Source: Haematococcus lacustris (Eukaryota > Chlorophyta > Chlorophyceae > Chlamydomonadales > Haematococcaceae). From it: a DNA stretch of 64,000 nt. Location of the stretch: NCBI GenBank assembly GCA_030144725.1, contig JASKMD010000025.1, positions 7,395,663 to 7,459,662 on the forward strand, written 5' to 3'. The stretch's first letter is position 1. Each line of letters begins with the position of its first letter. This document shows positions 12,001 to 21,826 of the stretch, piece after piece. The position numbers and the translations under genes were made by a program. The notes below the pieces were generated by a model, which worked only from the letters and a program-made list of their open reading frames with translations, did no database searches and was not told where the DNA came from.

Positions 12001-15000
12001 GTACTGGCACAACAGGTGGGCGGGTGGCAGGTGGGTAATGCTAGAGGGAGGGGCGGGTTGGGAGGTGGACCTGAGTAGCTCAGCCAGTGCTTTGCCTGGC
12101 CAAACTGGCCAGCCAGCTTTTGCAGAGCAACTGTGTTGAGGGGCTATCCCGCCCCATCGTGCGGTCAGTGGCTCAGCTGGTAAATGGTCTCACCTACAAC
12201 TGAGAGATCACAAGATCGATTCACAACGACGGAATTGTTCCCAACGCGAAAATAGGGGACGGTCCCCCTCCAGGCTAGGGCGGCCAACTAGTATATGGTG
12301 CAAATAAAGAAGTCCAGCCACGCTTCCTTGGGAGATTGGTTCTTTCTTTCTTTTCTTTTTGTTGAGGGCAGCACAGGTTGACGCCTGGGCTGGCTTAACC
12401 ATTACACAGCGTCAGCTGCCACCCTACTGACCTGCCTGCCTCCCTGCCTCCCTGCCTGCCTGCTCCACACCTGTGATGCCCGCCTGCCTGCCTGCCTGTT
12501 ATGCTGTGATGCCAGGGTCAGTCAGAGTCAGACTCCTCCTCCCCAGGCCAGCAGCAGGCCAGCAATGACCCAGGAGCTGCAGAGCGAGCGCTAAAGGCCA
12601 TGATGGGAGGCAGCCTGGCACCCAGGGACATGGATGCGCAGGTGGGCCACATGCCCACATGCAAGCTGATACGTTCAAAGGCCAAGCATCGCATAGATGA
12701 CTACCTACGTTGGGGAGTGAGGGTCAGGGTCAGGGTTACCCTAACCCAAACCCTAACCCAAATTTCAATTGGGCCTGCCCACACCCCTCACAGATTTATG
12801 CCCACCTGCCTGCCCACCTGCCTGCCCACCTGCCCGCCCACCTGCCTGCCCACCTGCCCGCTCACCTGCCTGCCCACCTGCCCGCTCACCTGCCTGCCCA
12901 CCTGCCTGCCCACCTGCCTGCCCACCTGCCCGCCCACCTGCCTGCCCACCTGCCCGCTCACCTGCCTGCCCACCTGCCCGCCCACCTGCCTGCCCACCTG
13001 CCTGCCCACCTGCCCGCTCACCTGCCTGCCCACCTGCCCGCCCACCTGCCTGCCCACCTGCCTGACTACCTGCCTGACCACCTGCCTGATCACCTGCCTG
13101 ATCACCTGCCTGCCCATCTGCCTGTCCACCGCCTGCTCAGCAGCCATGCCGCATCGCCCTGCAGGAGTACGGGCAGCTGGTCAAGCCTGCCTGGATGGAG
13201 GGCAACCCCAAGCTGTTCACTGAGGAGCAGCTCAAGGTGGGCGGCCAGTGAGGCAAGCCTGCTTCCTGCCAGCTCCACGTCAGACACAGCAGCGACAGTT
13301 GACACATCAGCATTGGGATGCTGGCTCACTAGCCTCAATGCCCAGCGGGTGGGTGTGGGAGGGAGGGGGCACCAAGGCGGCTGCTGGCTGCCAGCGAGGC
13401 CTCTGTTCGTCATGGTGCGCAGGAGCTGCGCATCTTCCAGGGTCAGGAGAAGCAGCTGGCGGAGGAGAAGGCGAAGCGGGTGGGTGGTGGCTGCTGCTCT
13501 GCAGACCCTCATCACCACCTCCCCTGCTCACCATCAATGTCATGGTAACCCTAGCCCTAATCCTAACCCTAACCCTAACCCTACACCTATAATGAGAACC
13601 CTACACCAATAATGAGAACCCTACACCAATAATGAGAACTTGCATGACTTCATGTTGAGCCCATGTGCACCTTTGTTTGTGCACCTTGCTTTGAAATGCG
13701 TTACAGAAAGTTCCGAACCCCTAGAGGGGGGTGGCGGTCTAGCAGCCTAACGGCTGACAACTTAAGCGGTGTAAGCCTCATCATCTACACCTATCCCCCC
13801 AACCCTAGGTCACCATCAGGGTCATACAGGCCACTTTGACAGGCCGCTTTGATAGGCCAAGACACAATGCGGGGACACACAATGCGGGGGCGGACCCGCA
13901 CCTGGCGCCTTTGCGTCTTCCACCCATCCCTGCGATCCTCTCGTTGTTTTCCTTGAGGCAAACGAGACGCTGCGATGGAACCAACAGGAGCGACGGGTTA
14001 TCACACAGCGCGTAGCTCACTGCTAGGGACACGCAGTCGGCTAGGGGCACGAACCTTTCAGTTTCTTTGCCGGGCCCTTCTTTTGCTTGTCTGTGCCCTT
14101 CCGCTTCTTCTTAGCCATCATGCGATGTGCTTTGAGACGGGCGGTGACCTTTTCAAGCAACTTGGGTTTCTTGGGAGATTCATGGAGTGAGCAGGATGAG
14201 GGCAGGGGCAGGGGTAGAAGGTTCACTCTGGCATGGGGCACCACATGGTACCCCGCGGACCTTAATACAGCAGCTGAAACAATGCAGCTGAAACAACCAA
14301 CGCGGATTCACAACCAGGCTGCTCAATCAATAAGTCATCAATCAAGCAGGCTGCACTGGGATGTTGTCATAGCCATGCTAATCTCACGCATTGACTCACA
14401 GGGTGCCGGCAGCATACACTGATTACACTGGCCAGCACCATACCTGTGCTTCACCTCTGACAGGCAATTATCAGCGAGCACCACAACCGACACTCTGCCA
14501 GCAAGGCGATCACCACCATGGCGTTGCATTCACCAAGTAGGGTTGCTGCAACACATGTATACTCCGTGTTCTATCACGCCCAGGGTTGGCTGGGTTATCA
14601 AGCCAGGTAAACCACTGCAAGTATGTCAGTCCAGCATTTCGGTTTGTTGTGGGCATGCTTTGCCTCGCACACAGAAGTGGTGGACGCTGAGTCCCTCTCA
14701 TGTCATATGTCCCATGTCCCATACCTCCCTGCCGTTTGTCAGGCAGGGCACCAGGGCTGGAGTGAGCCAGGCATGGCACCAGGGCTGCTGGCTGTCACAG
14801 GGTTGCAGTGTGGACCAAGGGTCCCTAGCAACTAACCAGCCTGCTGTTGGCTGCGAGGGAGCAGTGTGCCAAGGGAGAGACCCTACACCAGTCAGCCTGC
14901 CAGCAGAGGCACAGCAACACCAGCTGTGTGCTGGCCTCAGGCTGTGGGCTGCCTGCTGAGCTGCTGGCTTACCTCAGCCTTCTGGGTGCCTGCCATGCTG

Positions 15001-16573
15001 CTGGTTCAGGTCAGTACCCTGGAGCAGGAGATGCGTACCGTCAAGGCTGCAATGGACGACCTCATCACCCGCTTTGATGAGGCAGTTCAGGTACGGCCGG
15101 GCCGGGGGTTGCGTCAGGTTGGCTGGGGCTAAGCAAGACAAGGTAAGGGCTGGCCAAACGCGGAAAAGAAAGCAGGGCAGGGCAACTGCAAGAGTGACAC
15201 CTGGCTGGGAGGTCGGGGCGTGGGCAAGGGCGCGAGAGGAGTGTGTACAAGGGGTAGGGCAGTTTAAGGTAATGTGTGTACGAGACAAGCTACGTAGCAG
15301 CATCACATGCACTGACAGTGCGCAGTGCATGCCGGACGTCGCCGCAGGCCGCCGCAGGCCGGCACGCCGCGACGCAGGCTGCAGTGTGCGCCGCAGAGAG
15401 CCGTATTCTTGGCTTGGCGCAAGCCACGGACGCCTGCCTGGCCTGCAGTGATGCGCACGAGCAAGACGTGTTCGCTCGCCTGGCTGTGACCAAGGTCGTG
15501 ACCTAGGAAAACCCAGTTAGCTACACAGCTTCGTCCTAGCTTCACTCCAGCTTCCTGCCAGCTTCAACACTGGAGGGGCTCTAGTGTGTTGTTAAGCTCC
15601 CTGCCTTCGCTGCAGGACGCGCACCTGCGGGCGTCAACGGAGCTGGCAGAGAAGCAGGCTTTCCATACTCAGGTGGAGGCGCACTTACAGGAGCTGGTAG
15701 CTGAGCAAAAGGCAATGGACAAAAACTTCAAAAAGGTGGATGGAAGAGAAAGGGATCAAGTGGAACCACCTGCTGCTGGCTAGCTCTGGCTAAGGGGTAG
15801 GGGGTCCAGAACAGCCGGTGGTAAGGTTGGCTGGAGGTATAGGGGCAGGGCAAAGGAGGAGGAGGGGAGAGGCAGGGAAGGAGGCAGGCAGGCAGGCAGG
15901 CAGCAGCTGGGTAAGTGAGGAGCAAGAAGCAGGAGAGGAGGAGAAGGAAGTTGAGCTTAGGAAGCTGAGCAAGCAAGTGGCGGGGTAAGCTGACCCTAAG
16001 CACTCAGATCTGATGACCCCTGCCATGCTCAGGTCAGCCTGCACAAGCAGCCTGCTGGGCTGGTGCACGATGATGTCATTAATGGGGGTCTAGGCTGATG
16101 CACAGGCCTGGCGAGACGAGTGGATGCTATGTATGCCTCATGCTGTGCGTGCATCAACTGCCATGCAATCATGCAGATTTAAAGCCGCCATGCATGCATT
16201 GCATGATATGGGCCCATGGTGCATTGTGTTCTGGCCCCCCAGGAGTTTGCTGACGCGGAGTCCTTCTACAGCAAAATCCTGCACCTGTACCGCTCCCGCT
16301 TTGCAAACTCCGGTTTGGTGGCGGCCAGCACCAGTGAGATGCCTGCAGAAAGGTGGGGCCTGTGTGTAAGTGAGGCCAGTAAGTGAGGCCAGTAAGTGAG
16401 GCCAGTAAGTGAGGCCAGTAAGTGGGGTCAGGGCTAGCGGCAGGCCATGAGAGACGTGAAGGAAGGGTGGGTCAGACAACTCAATGTACTGGGAGGGCTG
16501 GAGACCTAACTGTATCTTCTCTAGCATTCCTGCTCACCAGCCTCCCTGCCTGGCCCACCCCTGACAATCCGCG

Positions 16574-16635
<62 letters not shown>

Positions 16636-19600
16636 AGCAGGCCGCGCAACTCTCGCCAGCTGTCCCACATAAACAGCAACAGCCGGCAGTCAGACATTGC
16701 AGGGTCAGAGCAGCTGCAGGTGGGTCTCCACCCCTCACCTCAGGCAGTTCTCCACCCCTTCCCTCAGGCAACGCCCTTCCCTGGGATATGGACCCCTGAC
16801 TCAGGCCCACAGGCAGTGCACTAGCAAGTGCTAGCCCCTGCCTCGCCCCTGCCCCATACATCAGACCCCTGGCTCCTGCCCCGCTGCCAGCTCCCCCAAC
16901 CCCCTTGCTGCCGCTCATGCGCCAGGCCCCAAGACTTACCCCTTACTGTCACCCATCTGCATACCCCACCCCTTCCCCTGTCCTTGACCCTGCCCCCATC
17001 CCCGTTCCTGACCCTAACCTTGACCCTGGCCCTGTCCCTGCCCCTGACCCTGACCCTGCCCCCCTGTCTCCCCCTGGGTGCACCCAGGCAGCAGGCGGCT
17101 CCCGGCAGCACCGCCCTGGGCACCATGGGTCCAGCCCCGGCCCCTCTGATCCCGCCCTGCGCTCCACCCAGCTGGCCGGCTCCTCCGCCGCCCCCTCCCC
17201 TAGTGCACCCACAGCCAGCCTCCAAGGCGGGGGCCCAGGGGCCATGGGCCCGGCCCATCCCTCCAGCGTGTCGCAAACCGTGAGCACCTTCATTGGGGCG
17301 GCGGGCGTGCTGCCGCCCGGCCTGGCTCTGGGCCTCGAAGGGGAGAGGGGCGCGGGGATTGACGGGCATGAGGGCGATCCCCTCATGGCCGTCCTCGCAC
17401 AAAACTCGATGGCGGCACTTCAGGTGGGTGGGTAGGTTGGAGTTGAGGGTGGGCGGGGATGAGTAGATTGGGTGTGAAGCGTTATGAGCAGCCACACCCC
17501 TGCTCCCTGCCACCTGCCGTTTACCCCCTGCCTATTGTTACCCGGCCACCTGCCCTTTCCTAACCCTGGGCCCCACCTCCTCGCCCCCCTCCTTAGGGCC
17601 CAGCCTCCCCCTCATGACCCCTGCCTTCTGCCTCCACTCCTCCATCCTCCTCTAACCCCCCACCCTCCCTCTCTGCCTCCCCTCCCTAACTCCAGGCCTC
17701 TACTCCCTCCGCCTGGCCCACCCTGCCCATCAGCCTGGCCACCTTGCTTCCCTCCACGACCCGCCTGCCCGGCCAGCTTCCGACCGGCTTCTCTGAGGAG
17801 GGGCCGCTGGATCCTAATTTGGCACCTGAGGGGCTGGAGCCGGAGGTGTGGCGCAGGCTACAAGACTACCGAGGGCGCAGGGTGCGTGGACAGAGGGAAA
17901 TGGGGCAGCCAACAGGGTAGCCAGGCAGGGGTGCCAGGTAGGCAAGGGTAGCCAGGCAGGGGTGCCAGGCAGGCAAGGATAGCCAGGCAGGCAGGGGTAG
18001 CCAGGGCAGGCCCAGGCAGGGCCAGCAGTACACCAGGCTGGTGGCACTATGACAGTATGGGAAGGGACCACGGCAAAAGGCAGGGGTGGGTTGCTGCAGC
18101 CTGACTCTCGCTGTTTCCAGGCCTGTGCCAGGGTGTAAGCCATGTGCTTCCCACTGCTGCTGCTACAAGGTGCACGCCACATCCAGGGCAGGCTCAGTCA
18201 GGGCCAGCAGCCACCTGGCTGGTAGCACTGGAGGTGTTATTAAGACTAACTACGACATCCATGGCAGTGGGAGCTGGCAGTAGCTGCAGCGCTGGCTGTC
18301 TGGAGCATGATGGCGCAGGCCATGTGTTGGGCTCCAGGGCGCTTGGCTGCCCTGGCTGTCTGGCTACCCTCCTGTCTTTGACTGGCAGCTGCTGTGGTCT
18401 CCAGGTGGCCAGCGAGGTGGAGGTGCGGCAGCAGCTGGGCTGTCTGGTCATGCTGCGCAAGGAGCTGCCGGCCTTGGAAGCTCGCGAGGCAGCTGCTGCA
18501 GCAGGTGAGGCGAGCAGTGGGCCGAGCAGAAAGTACCGGCGAGACGGAGCGCAACGGCCAACGGCGCGGTAGAAAGGGCCAACGGGGTCCAGTCCAGTAG
18601 CAGGGCCAAGTGCGATCGACACTGTAGCCCGGCGGGAGTGTTTGGCATCTCGCTGATTGAGAATGCGTGGCCTACCGCTGCGCAGCATCTCAATCCGCAA
18701 TGTCGGACATGCAAGCCCTGCGAGCGGCTCGACGCGCTGCGCTGTTCGACCTGGAGCTCCAGCTATCGTTGAAGGCGGGGCAAGTGGAGACTTCCCCAGC
18801 AGCGGTCGTCTCCAGCGACATGCGCCACGCGCTGCTGCTGCACCGCAGCGTAGTGGAGGGAAGGAACGGAGTCGTGCGAAGCAAGGTAGGTGAGCCTTGC
18901 GCGACCCGCGCCGAGCTAGTAGCCGGGATCTTGCCGGCGGTCACACTCAGAGTTGTCGTCTCACACTTAGCTGCCTGTCGCCGTGCTCGACGCGGTATTC
19001 GCCGTGTGTGCGCGTGTGCTTGTGCAGGGTGCGCGTAATGTGGGCATCCTGCAGGCTATCAAGGAATTTCGCAAGGGCTGTCACCAGTTGGACTGGGAGC
19101 ACAAGAGGTGTGGGGCACCAGGGCTGGGGTGGGCTGGGCTGGGCTGGGCAGGGCTGGGCAGGGCTGGGCAGGGCTGGGCAGGGCTGGGCAGGGCTGGGCT
19201 GGGCTGAGCTGGGCTGGGCTGGGCTGGGCTGGGCTTTTAAGACTTCGCAGACTGCTTAGCAGCGCCTCCCCAACGTGTCTCCAGCAGTGTGAGCCGAGCC
19301 GGCCTGGGCTACTTGCTACCTCATTGCTAGACGCTTCACACCATGTCCCATGTGCAGCAGGGGCGACCTCACACAATTGCAACAGAGTGACCAGGTGAGA
19401 GTGTGTGGGGTTGCAGGTGTGACATGCTGCTGGCAGAGCTGCGGGAGCGTGTGCGTGAGCTGCAGCTGCTGCACGTCACAAGGGACATGCAGGTGAGAGG
19501 CAGAACAGGCGGCTGAGGCTGCGGCTGCTAAGGCTGCGGCCGCTGAGGTTGTGGCTTAGGCTGAGGCTGCGGCTGAGGCGGAGGCTGCTGCGGCCGAGCC

Positions 19601-21307
19601 ACAGAAGCCCACCAAAATCCTAACCCAGACCTTTAACCTCGAAGACTGAAAACCCCTGATTACCCTTAGTCACACTATGACCTCTGACCCACACCCACTC
19701 GTGATGGTCGTAGCGGCAGACACCGGCTGCTGAGTCCCGACATACCGCTCCACCAGCCGCCCTGCGCCCATGAGCCTTGCACCTCTGACTGCCGCCCCAC
19801 CCTGGCCTTGCTGTCTATGCTGCCCCCTGCCGCCCATGCTGCTGCCAGGCTGTGTTCCGCCAGGACGGCAGCCCACAGGCAGCTGCCCCAGTGGTGAATG
19901 AGACAGCAGCACTGGAGGCCCTGGCCAAGCAGCGAGAGCGCCTGCACCGCAAGGTGGGGACGGCTGCTGCTGCCTGGCGTGGTGTGGGGTGGCGAGGGCT
20001 GCAGGCACGGCAGCAAGGGGTGCAAGGAGAAAGGGAGGCAGAGAGCACAAGAGGGGTAGCATGAGGAAAGGGGGGCGAGAGAAGGGGTGGGGGGCGCAGC
20101 GACATGGGAGGTGATGGCTGGGCAGGGCCTCAGAGCCACCTGCCTTTGTACCTACTATGCGCATGTCCACCTACCGCATGGCTGCCTGCCTGGCTGCCTG
20201 GCTGCTGCCCTCCGGCAGGCCATGACTGAGCGTGGGAAGAGCTTGAAGCAAATCGGGCAGCAAATAAGTGACAAGGCAGGCCAAAACATGGAGGTCAACC
20301 ACCATGTGGTGAGTGCTGGCAGTGAGCGACACTCCCTGCACTGGCTGCAGCAGGGCTTGCTGACGCGCCTCCACCCTTCCTACCTCACTCCGCCTGAGGC
20401 AGCATTTGATGAATTTTTATTGCATATAGATTGAATATAAATAACGCCCAGTATCACTTGATATATATATATATATCGTATGCCCAGTATAGTCCTGCCT
20501 GCCTATTGCAATGTCACTCCCGCCTGCTGCCAGTGATGCAACCGTACTGGATCACCCATCTCCAGGTCAATATCCCTCACCCTACTCTCCGGGGCAAGGG
20601 TGCTGAAGGTTTGCACGAACTCTGTCGACACCTCCGTCACCTGTCCTTGCGGCCTCGTGCCAATGCTCGGCCCTCGTGTGTGTCGCCCATCTCGCGTAGG
20701 TCGGCCTGCAACGCGTGCTGGAAGAGCAGCAACGTTTGCGGGCCAGCATGGGCGCTGCGGACGAGGCCATTGACCGACGGCTGAAGAGCTTGGTGACGCA
20801 TAAGAAGTTGAAGGAGATCGCGCTTGCGCAGGCCGACGAGGTCTGCGGCTTGAATACTTCTTGCAGATGCACACTAAGTGCGCCGCCGGCACTGACACCC
20901 CACCCACCGGGAGTGCCGCGATCCTCCGTGCACCGGCACATCAAACACATTGGGCGCGGCACTCCGCGATTTCCAACTAAATCTGTAGGTCCTTGTTTTC
21001 GAGCTTCTTGCCACGTTCCTGGTTGCCGCGCCCCGCCTGGACGCAGGTTCGCGCGTTGTCTTCGGAGCTGGACCGGCTGCGCTTGAAAACGTATCCGACC
21101 TTCCTGGAGCCCACCAGCTCGCTGTTTCCGGCTGACATCCGCATGCCGCTATCGTCGCCCTCCACCAACTCCCCTGGCGCGCTGGGCCAGCGCCGGGGCT
21201 TTCAAGGCATCAGCCCGCGCTCTAGTCCCACCAACTTACTGCCCCTGAACCGCTCGCACCCGCATTTGACCCTTGATCCCGCTGCAATGGGATCGCCTGG
21301 GAGGTGA
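3054..21307 (+). CDS. CFAP43: CFAP43/CFAP44-family axonemal tether protein (5' end missing)
   Basis: Thirty-four exons close in phase and give 1,622 C-terminal residues: 3054-3605, 3918-4018, 4559-4673, 4905-5040, 5427-5763, 5961-6075, 6506-6692, 7869-7963, 8362-8478, 8720-8833, 9052-9215, 10207-10375, 10623-10706, 11045-11119, 11584-11669, 11928-12015, 12552-12641, 13165-13236, 13423-13479, 15010-15090, 15348-15494, 15616-15735, 16243-16352, 16638-16719, 17088-17423, 17696-17881, 18405-18504, 18686-18885, 19028-19107, 19417-19492, 19849-19953, 20219-20308, 20700-20840, 21047-21307. The N-terminal part has WD40-like blades (CGLDGTLRVWAV, FSPDGSMLATAGADK, TGSSDGTIATH, SAGSDGSLFVYE). The rest is long coiled coil with family-like blocks (ERALKAMMGG, LFDLELQLSLKAGQVE, RLRLKTYPTF). 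Chlamydomonas FAP43, FAP44 and FAP244 form the tether/tether-head complex that holds the I1 dynein motor domains on the doublet microtubule. I prefer CFAP43 over CFAP44 from the coiled-coil blocks, but the two are close. The start lies in or before the gap. The acceptor of 12552-12641 has equivalent alternatives within a few bases. Confidence 0.78.
4036..4395. repeat. 12-bp minisatellite (GGGCTGCTGCTG)n in CFAP43 intron 2
   Basis: About thirty units of a 12-mer built from CTG triplets with GGG or GTG interruptions fill most of the intron 4019-4558. All six frames stay open, which creates long spurious Q/P-, L/G- and A/G-rich reading frames on both strands. Confidence 0.95.
7025..7041. repeat. 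Short interstitial TTAGGG tract
   Basis: Two to three units of GGTTAG-type telomere-like repeat lie in the CFAP43 intron between exons 7 and 8. This is one of several such tracts in the gene. Confidence 0.7.
9345..10030 (-). mobile_element. Fanzor-like element relic, internally deleted, with right end (copy F1)
   Basis: It lies in the CFAP43 intron 9216-10206, opposite in strand to the host gene. Reading from about 9965 to 9591, a frame encodes a lysine-rich linker (TKGKGKAQGKAAKAK), then the RuvC-III-type box (LDRDCNAALNM), then the family C-terminus (GLGYKRLRKKPPKAQ) and a stop. Upstream, the exon that in copy F6 begins LEEDMAEV (here LKEYKAEV) jumps straight to the PPAKRTKRT linker, so the RuvC-II part is deleted. 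Downstream (9590-9345) is the conserved right-end segment seen after the stop of copies F6 and F8. This is the only copy here with the DRD box fully preserved. It cannot make a nuclease because the upstream boxes are absent. Confidence 0.75.
10149..10196. repeat. Short tandem repeat, 18-bp unit (CATGATGTCATCACAGC)
   Basis: Two near-identical units and a third diverged one lie just upstream of the acceptor at 10206. Confidence 0.7.
10793..10917. repeat. GAT/GGT trinucleotide-rich tract
   Basis: A degenerate (GATGGTGAT)-type array in a CFAP43 intron. Frames through it give His- or Met-rich spurious proteins. Confidence 0.9.
11467..11545. repeat. GGT run plus interstitial CCCTAA telomere-like tract
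   Basis: A (GGT)n run is followed by several CCCTAA units at about 11501-11542, interrupted by CCCCCTCC, in the intron before the exon at 11584. The unit matches human-type TTAGGG on the opposite strand. Confidence 0.85.
12150..12400 (+). mobile_element. tRNA-derived SINE-like element
   Basis: At about 12170-12182 there is a perfect pol III A-box (TGGCTCAGCTGG), and about 45 bases later a B-box-like GATCGATTC (12212-12220). This is the internal promoter layout of a tRNA. The segment does not fold into an obvious complete tRNA. It continues into unrelated sequence ending in a T/C-rich stretch (about 12340-12362) in the CFAP43 intron 12016-12551. The reading as a SINE is an inference from the two boxes. 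Confidence 0.5.
12724..12760. repeat. Interstitial telomere-like tract
   Basis: GGGTCAGGGTTA followed by CCCTAACCCAAACCCTAACCC, in a CFAP43 intron next to the 12-bp minisatellite. Confidence 0.8.
12796..13130. repeat. 12-bp minisatellite (CACCTGCCTGCC)n
   Basis: About twenty-eight units with TGCC, CGCC and CGCT variants, directly upstream of the exon at 13165. It yields spurious HLPA and PACP frames on the plus strand and RQVG frames on the minus strand. Confidence 0.95.
13549..13630. repeat. CCCTAA tract running into a 17-18-bp repeat
   Basis: Four to five telomere-like units are followed by three copies of a unit containing AACCCTACACCAATAATGAG. Each unit still contains the string AACCCTA, which suggests growth from the telomeric tract. 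Confidence 0.85.
13805..14265 (-). mobile_element. Fanzor-like element relic, N-terminal fragment (copy F2)
   Basis: It lies in the CFAP43 intron 13480-15009, opposite strand. The first part reads KPKLLEKVTARLKAHRMM then a basic KKKRKGTDKQKKG stretch (about 14190-14060) and a stop. A second frame follows (14000-13900) with ALCDNPSLLLVPSQRL and LKENNERI. The same blocks occur in the same order in copy F6. The copy ends abruptly near 13805, and no RuvC part is present. Confidence 0.65.
16370..16425. repeat. Tandem repeat (AAGTGAGGCCAGT)
   Basis: Four to five 13-14-bp units directly after the CFAP43 donor at 16353. Each unit carries a GTGAGG string, so the real donor GT is followed by several decoy donors. 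Confidence 0.85.
16573..16634. repeat. (TGCC)n tetranucleotide run
   Basis: About fifteen GCCT units immediately upstream of the acceptor at 16637, where they act as the polypyrimidine tract. Confidence 0.9.
17915..18020. repeat. Tandem repeat of CAGGCAGGGGTAGC-type units
   Basis: Several imperfect 18-26-bp units in the CFAP43 intron after 17881. Confidence 0.75.
19128..19235. repeat. (GGGCTGGGCA)n decamer array
   Basis: A G-rich array of GGGCT/GGGCA pentamers in the CFAP43 intron after 19107. It is strongly strand-asymmetric. Confidence 0.9.
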
Positions 21308-21826
21308 CTGGGCTCAAGTGCTTGCCTGGTCAAGTCAATAAGCATTCAACGTGACCGTCCGCGACCAAGAGCACGCTGAGGGACGAGATCCTATCCAGAC
21401 GTGGCAACCGGCAGTCAACGATAAACACAGTGCATTGTCCATATGCACAGCTTGCATTGAACTATATGGCATTGCCCTAACACCAAGATGGATGTTTGGG
21501 CTATGTATGCCATCACGATCACCAGGTGTGCCCAGCCACTTCAATTCCCCGCTGCCCGATATGCACATGGGAAGTAGAGTTTGACATGTCGCACATGTGC
21601 ACTCTTAGACCTGAGACGAGGGCGCCACACTACCGTGTTGACATACAGCCACTCATTGGGGCACATTAAGTAACTGGAAAGGCATTCCAGGTGTATGAGA
21701 CAACTGCTCCGCTTGTCAGCAGCGGCATGGGAGGAACCAGATGCAGGGACATGGACCTATAACCATGCGCCATGGAGTACCAGTAACAAGAACATGAGTA
21801 AGATGCACGCCATGTGCTGGGATGTG
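21308..21826. other. Convergent intergenic stretch
   Basis: About 520 bases between the stop codons of the CFAP43-like gene (+) and the DTW gene (-). It must hold both 3' UTRs. I see no gene and no clear TGTAA signal. Confidence 0.5.

Noticed and set aside
12600..13223. Long PACP/HLPA and RQVG repeat proteins
   Set aside because: They are translations of the CACCTGCCTGCC minisatellite. The real exons are 12552-12641 and 13165-13236.
11500..13600. A chromosome end or subtelomere
   Set aside because: The CCCTAA tracts are short, interrupted, and lie between phased exons of one gene, so they are interstitial.
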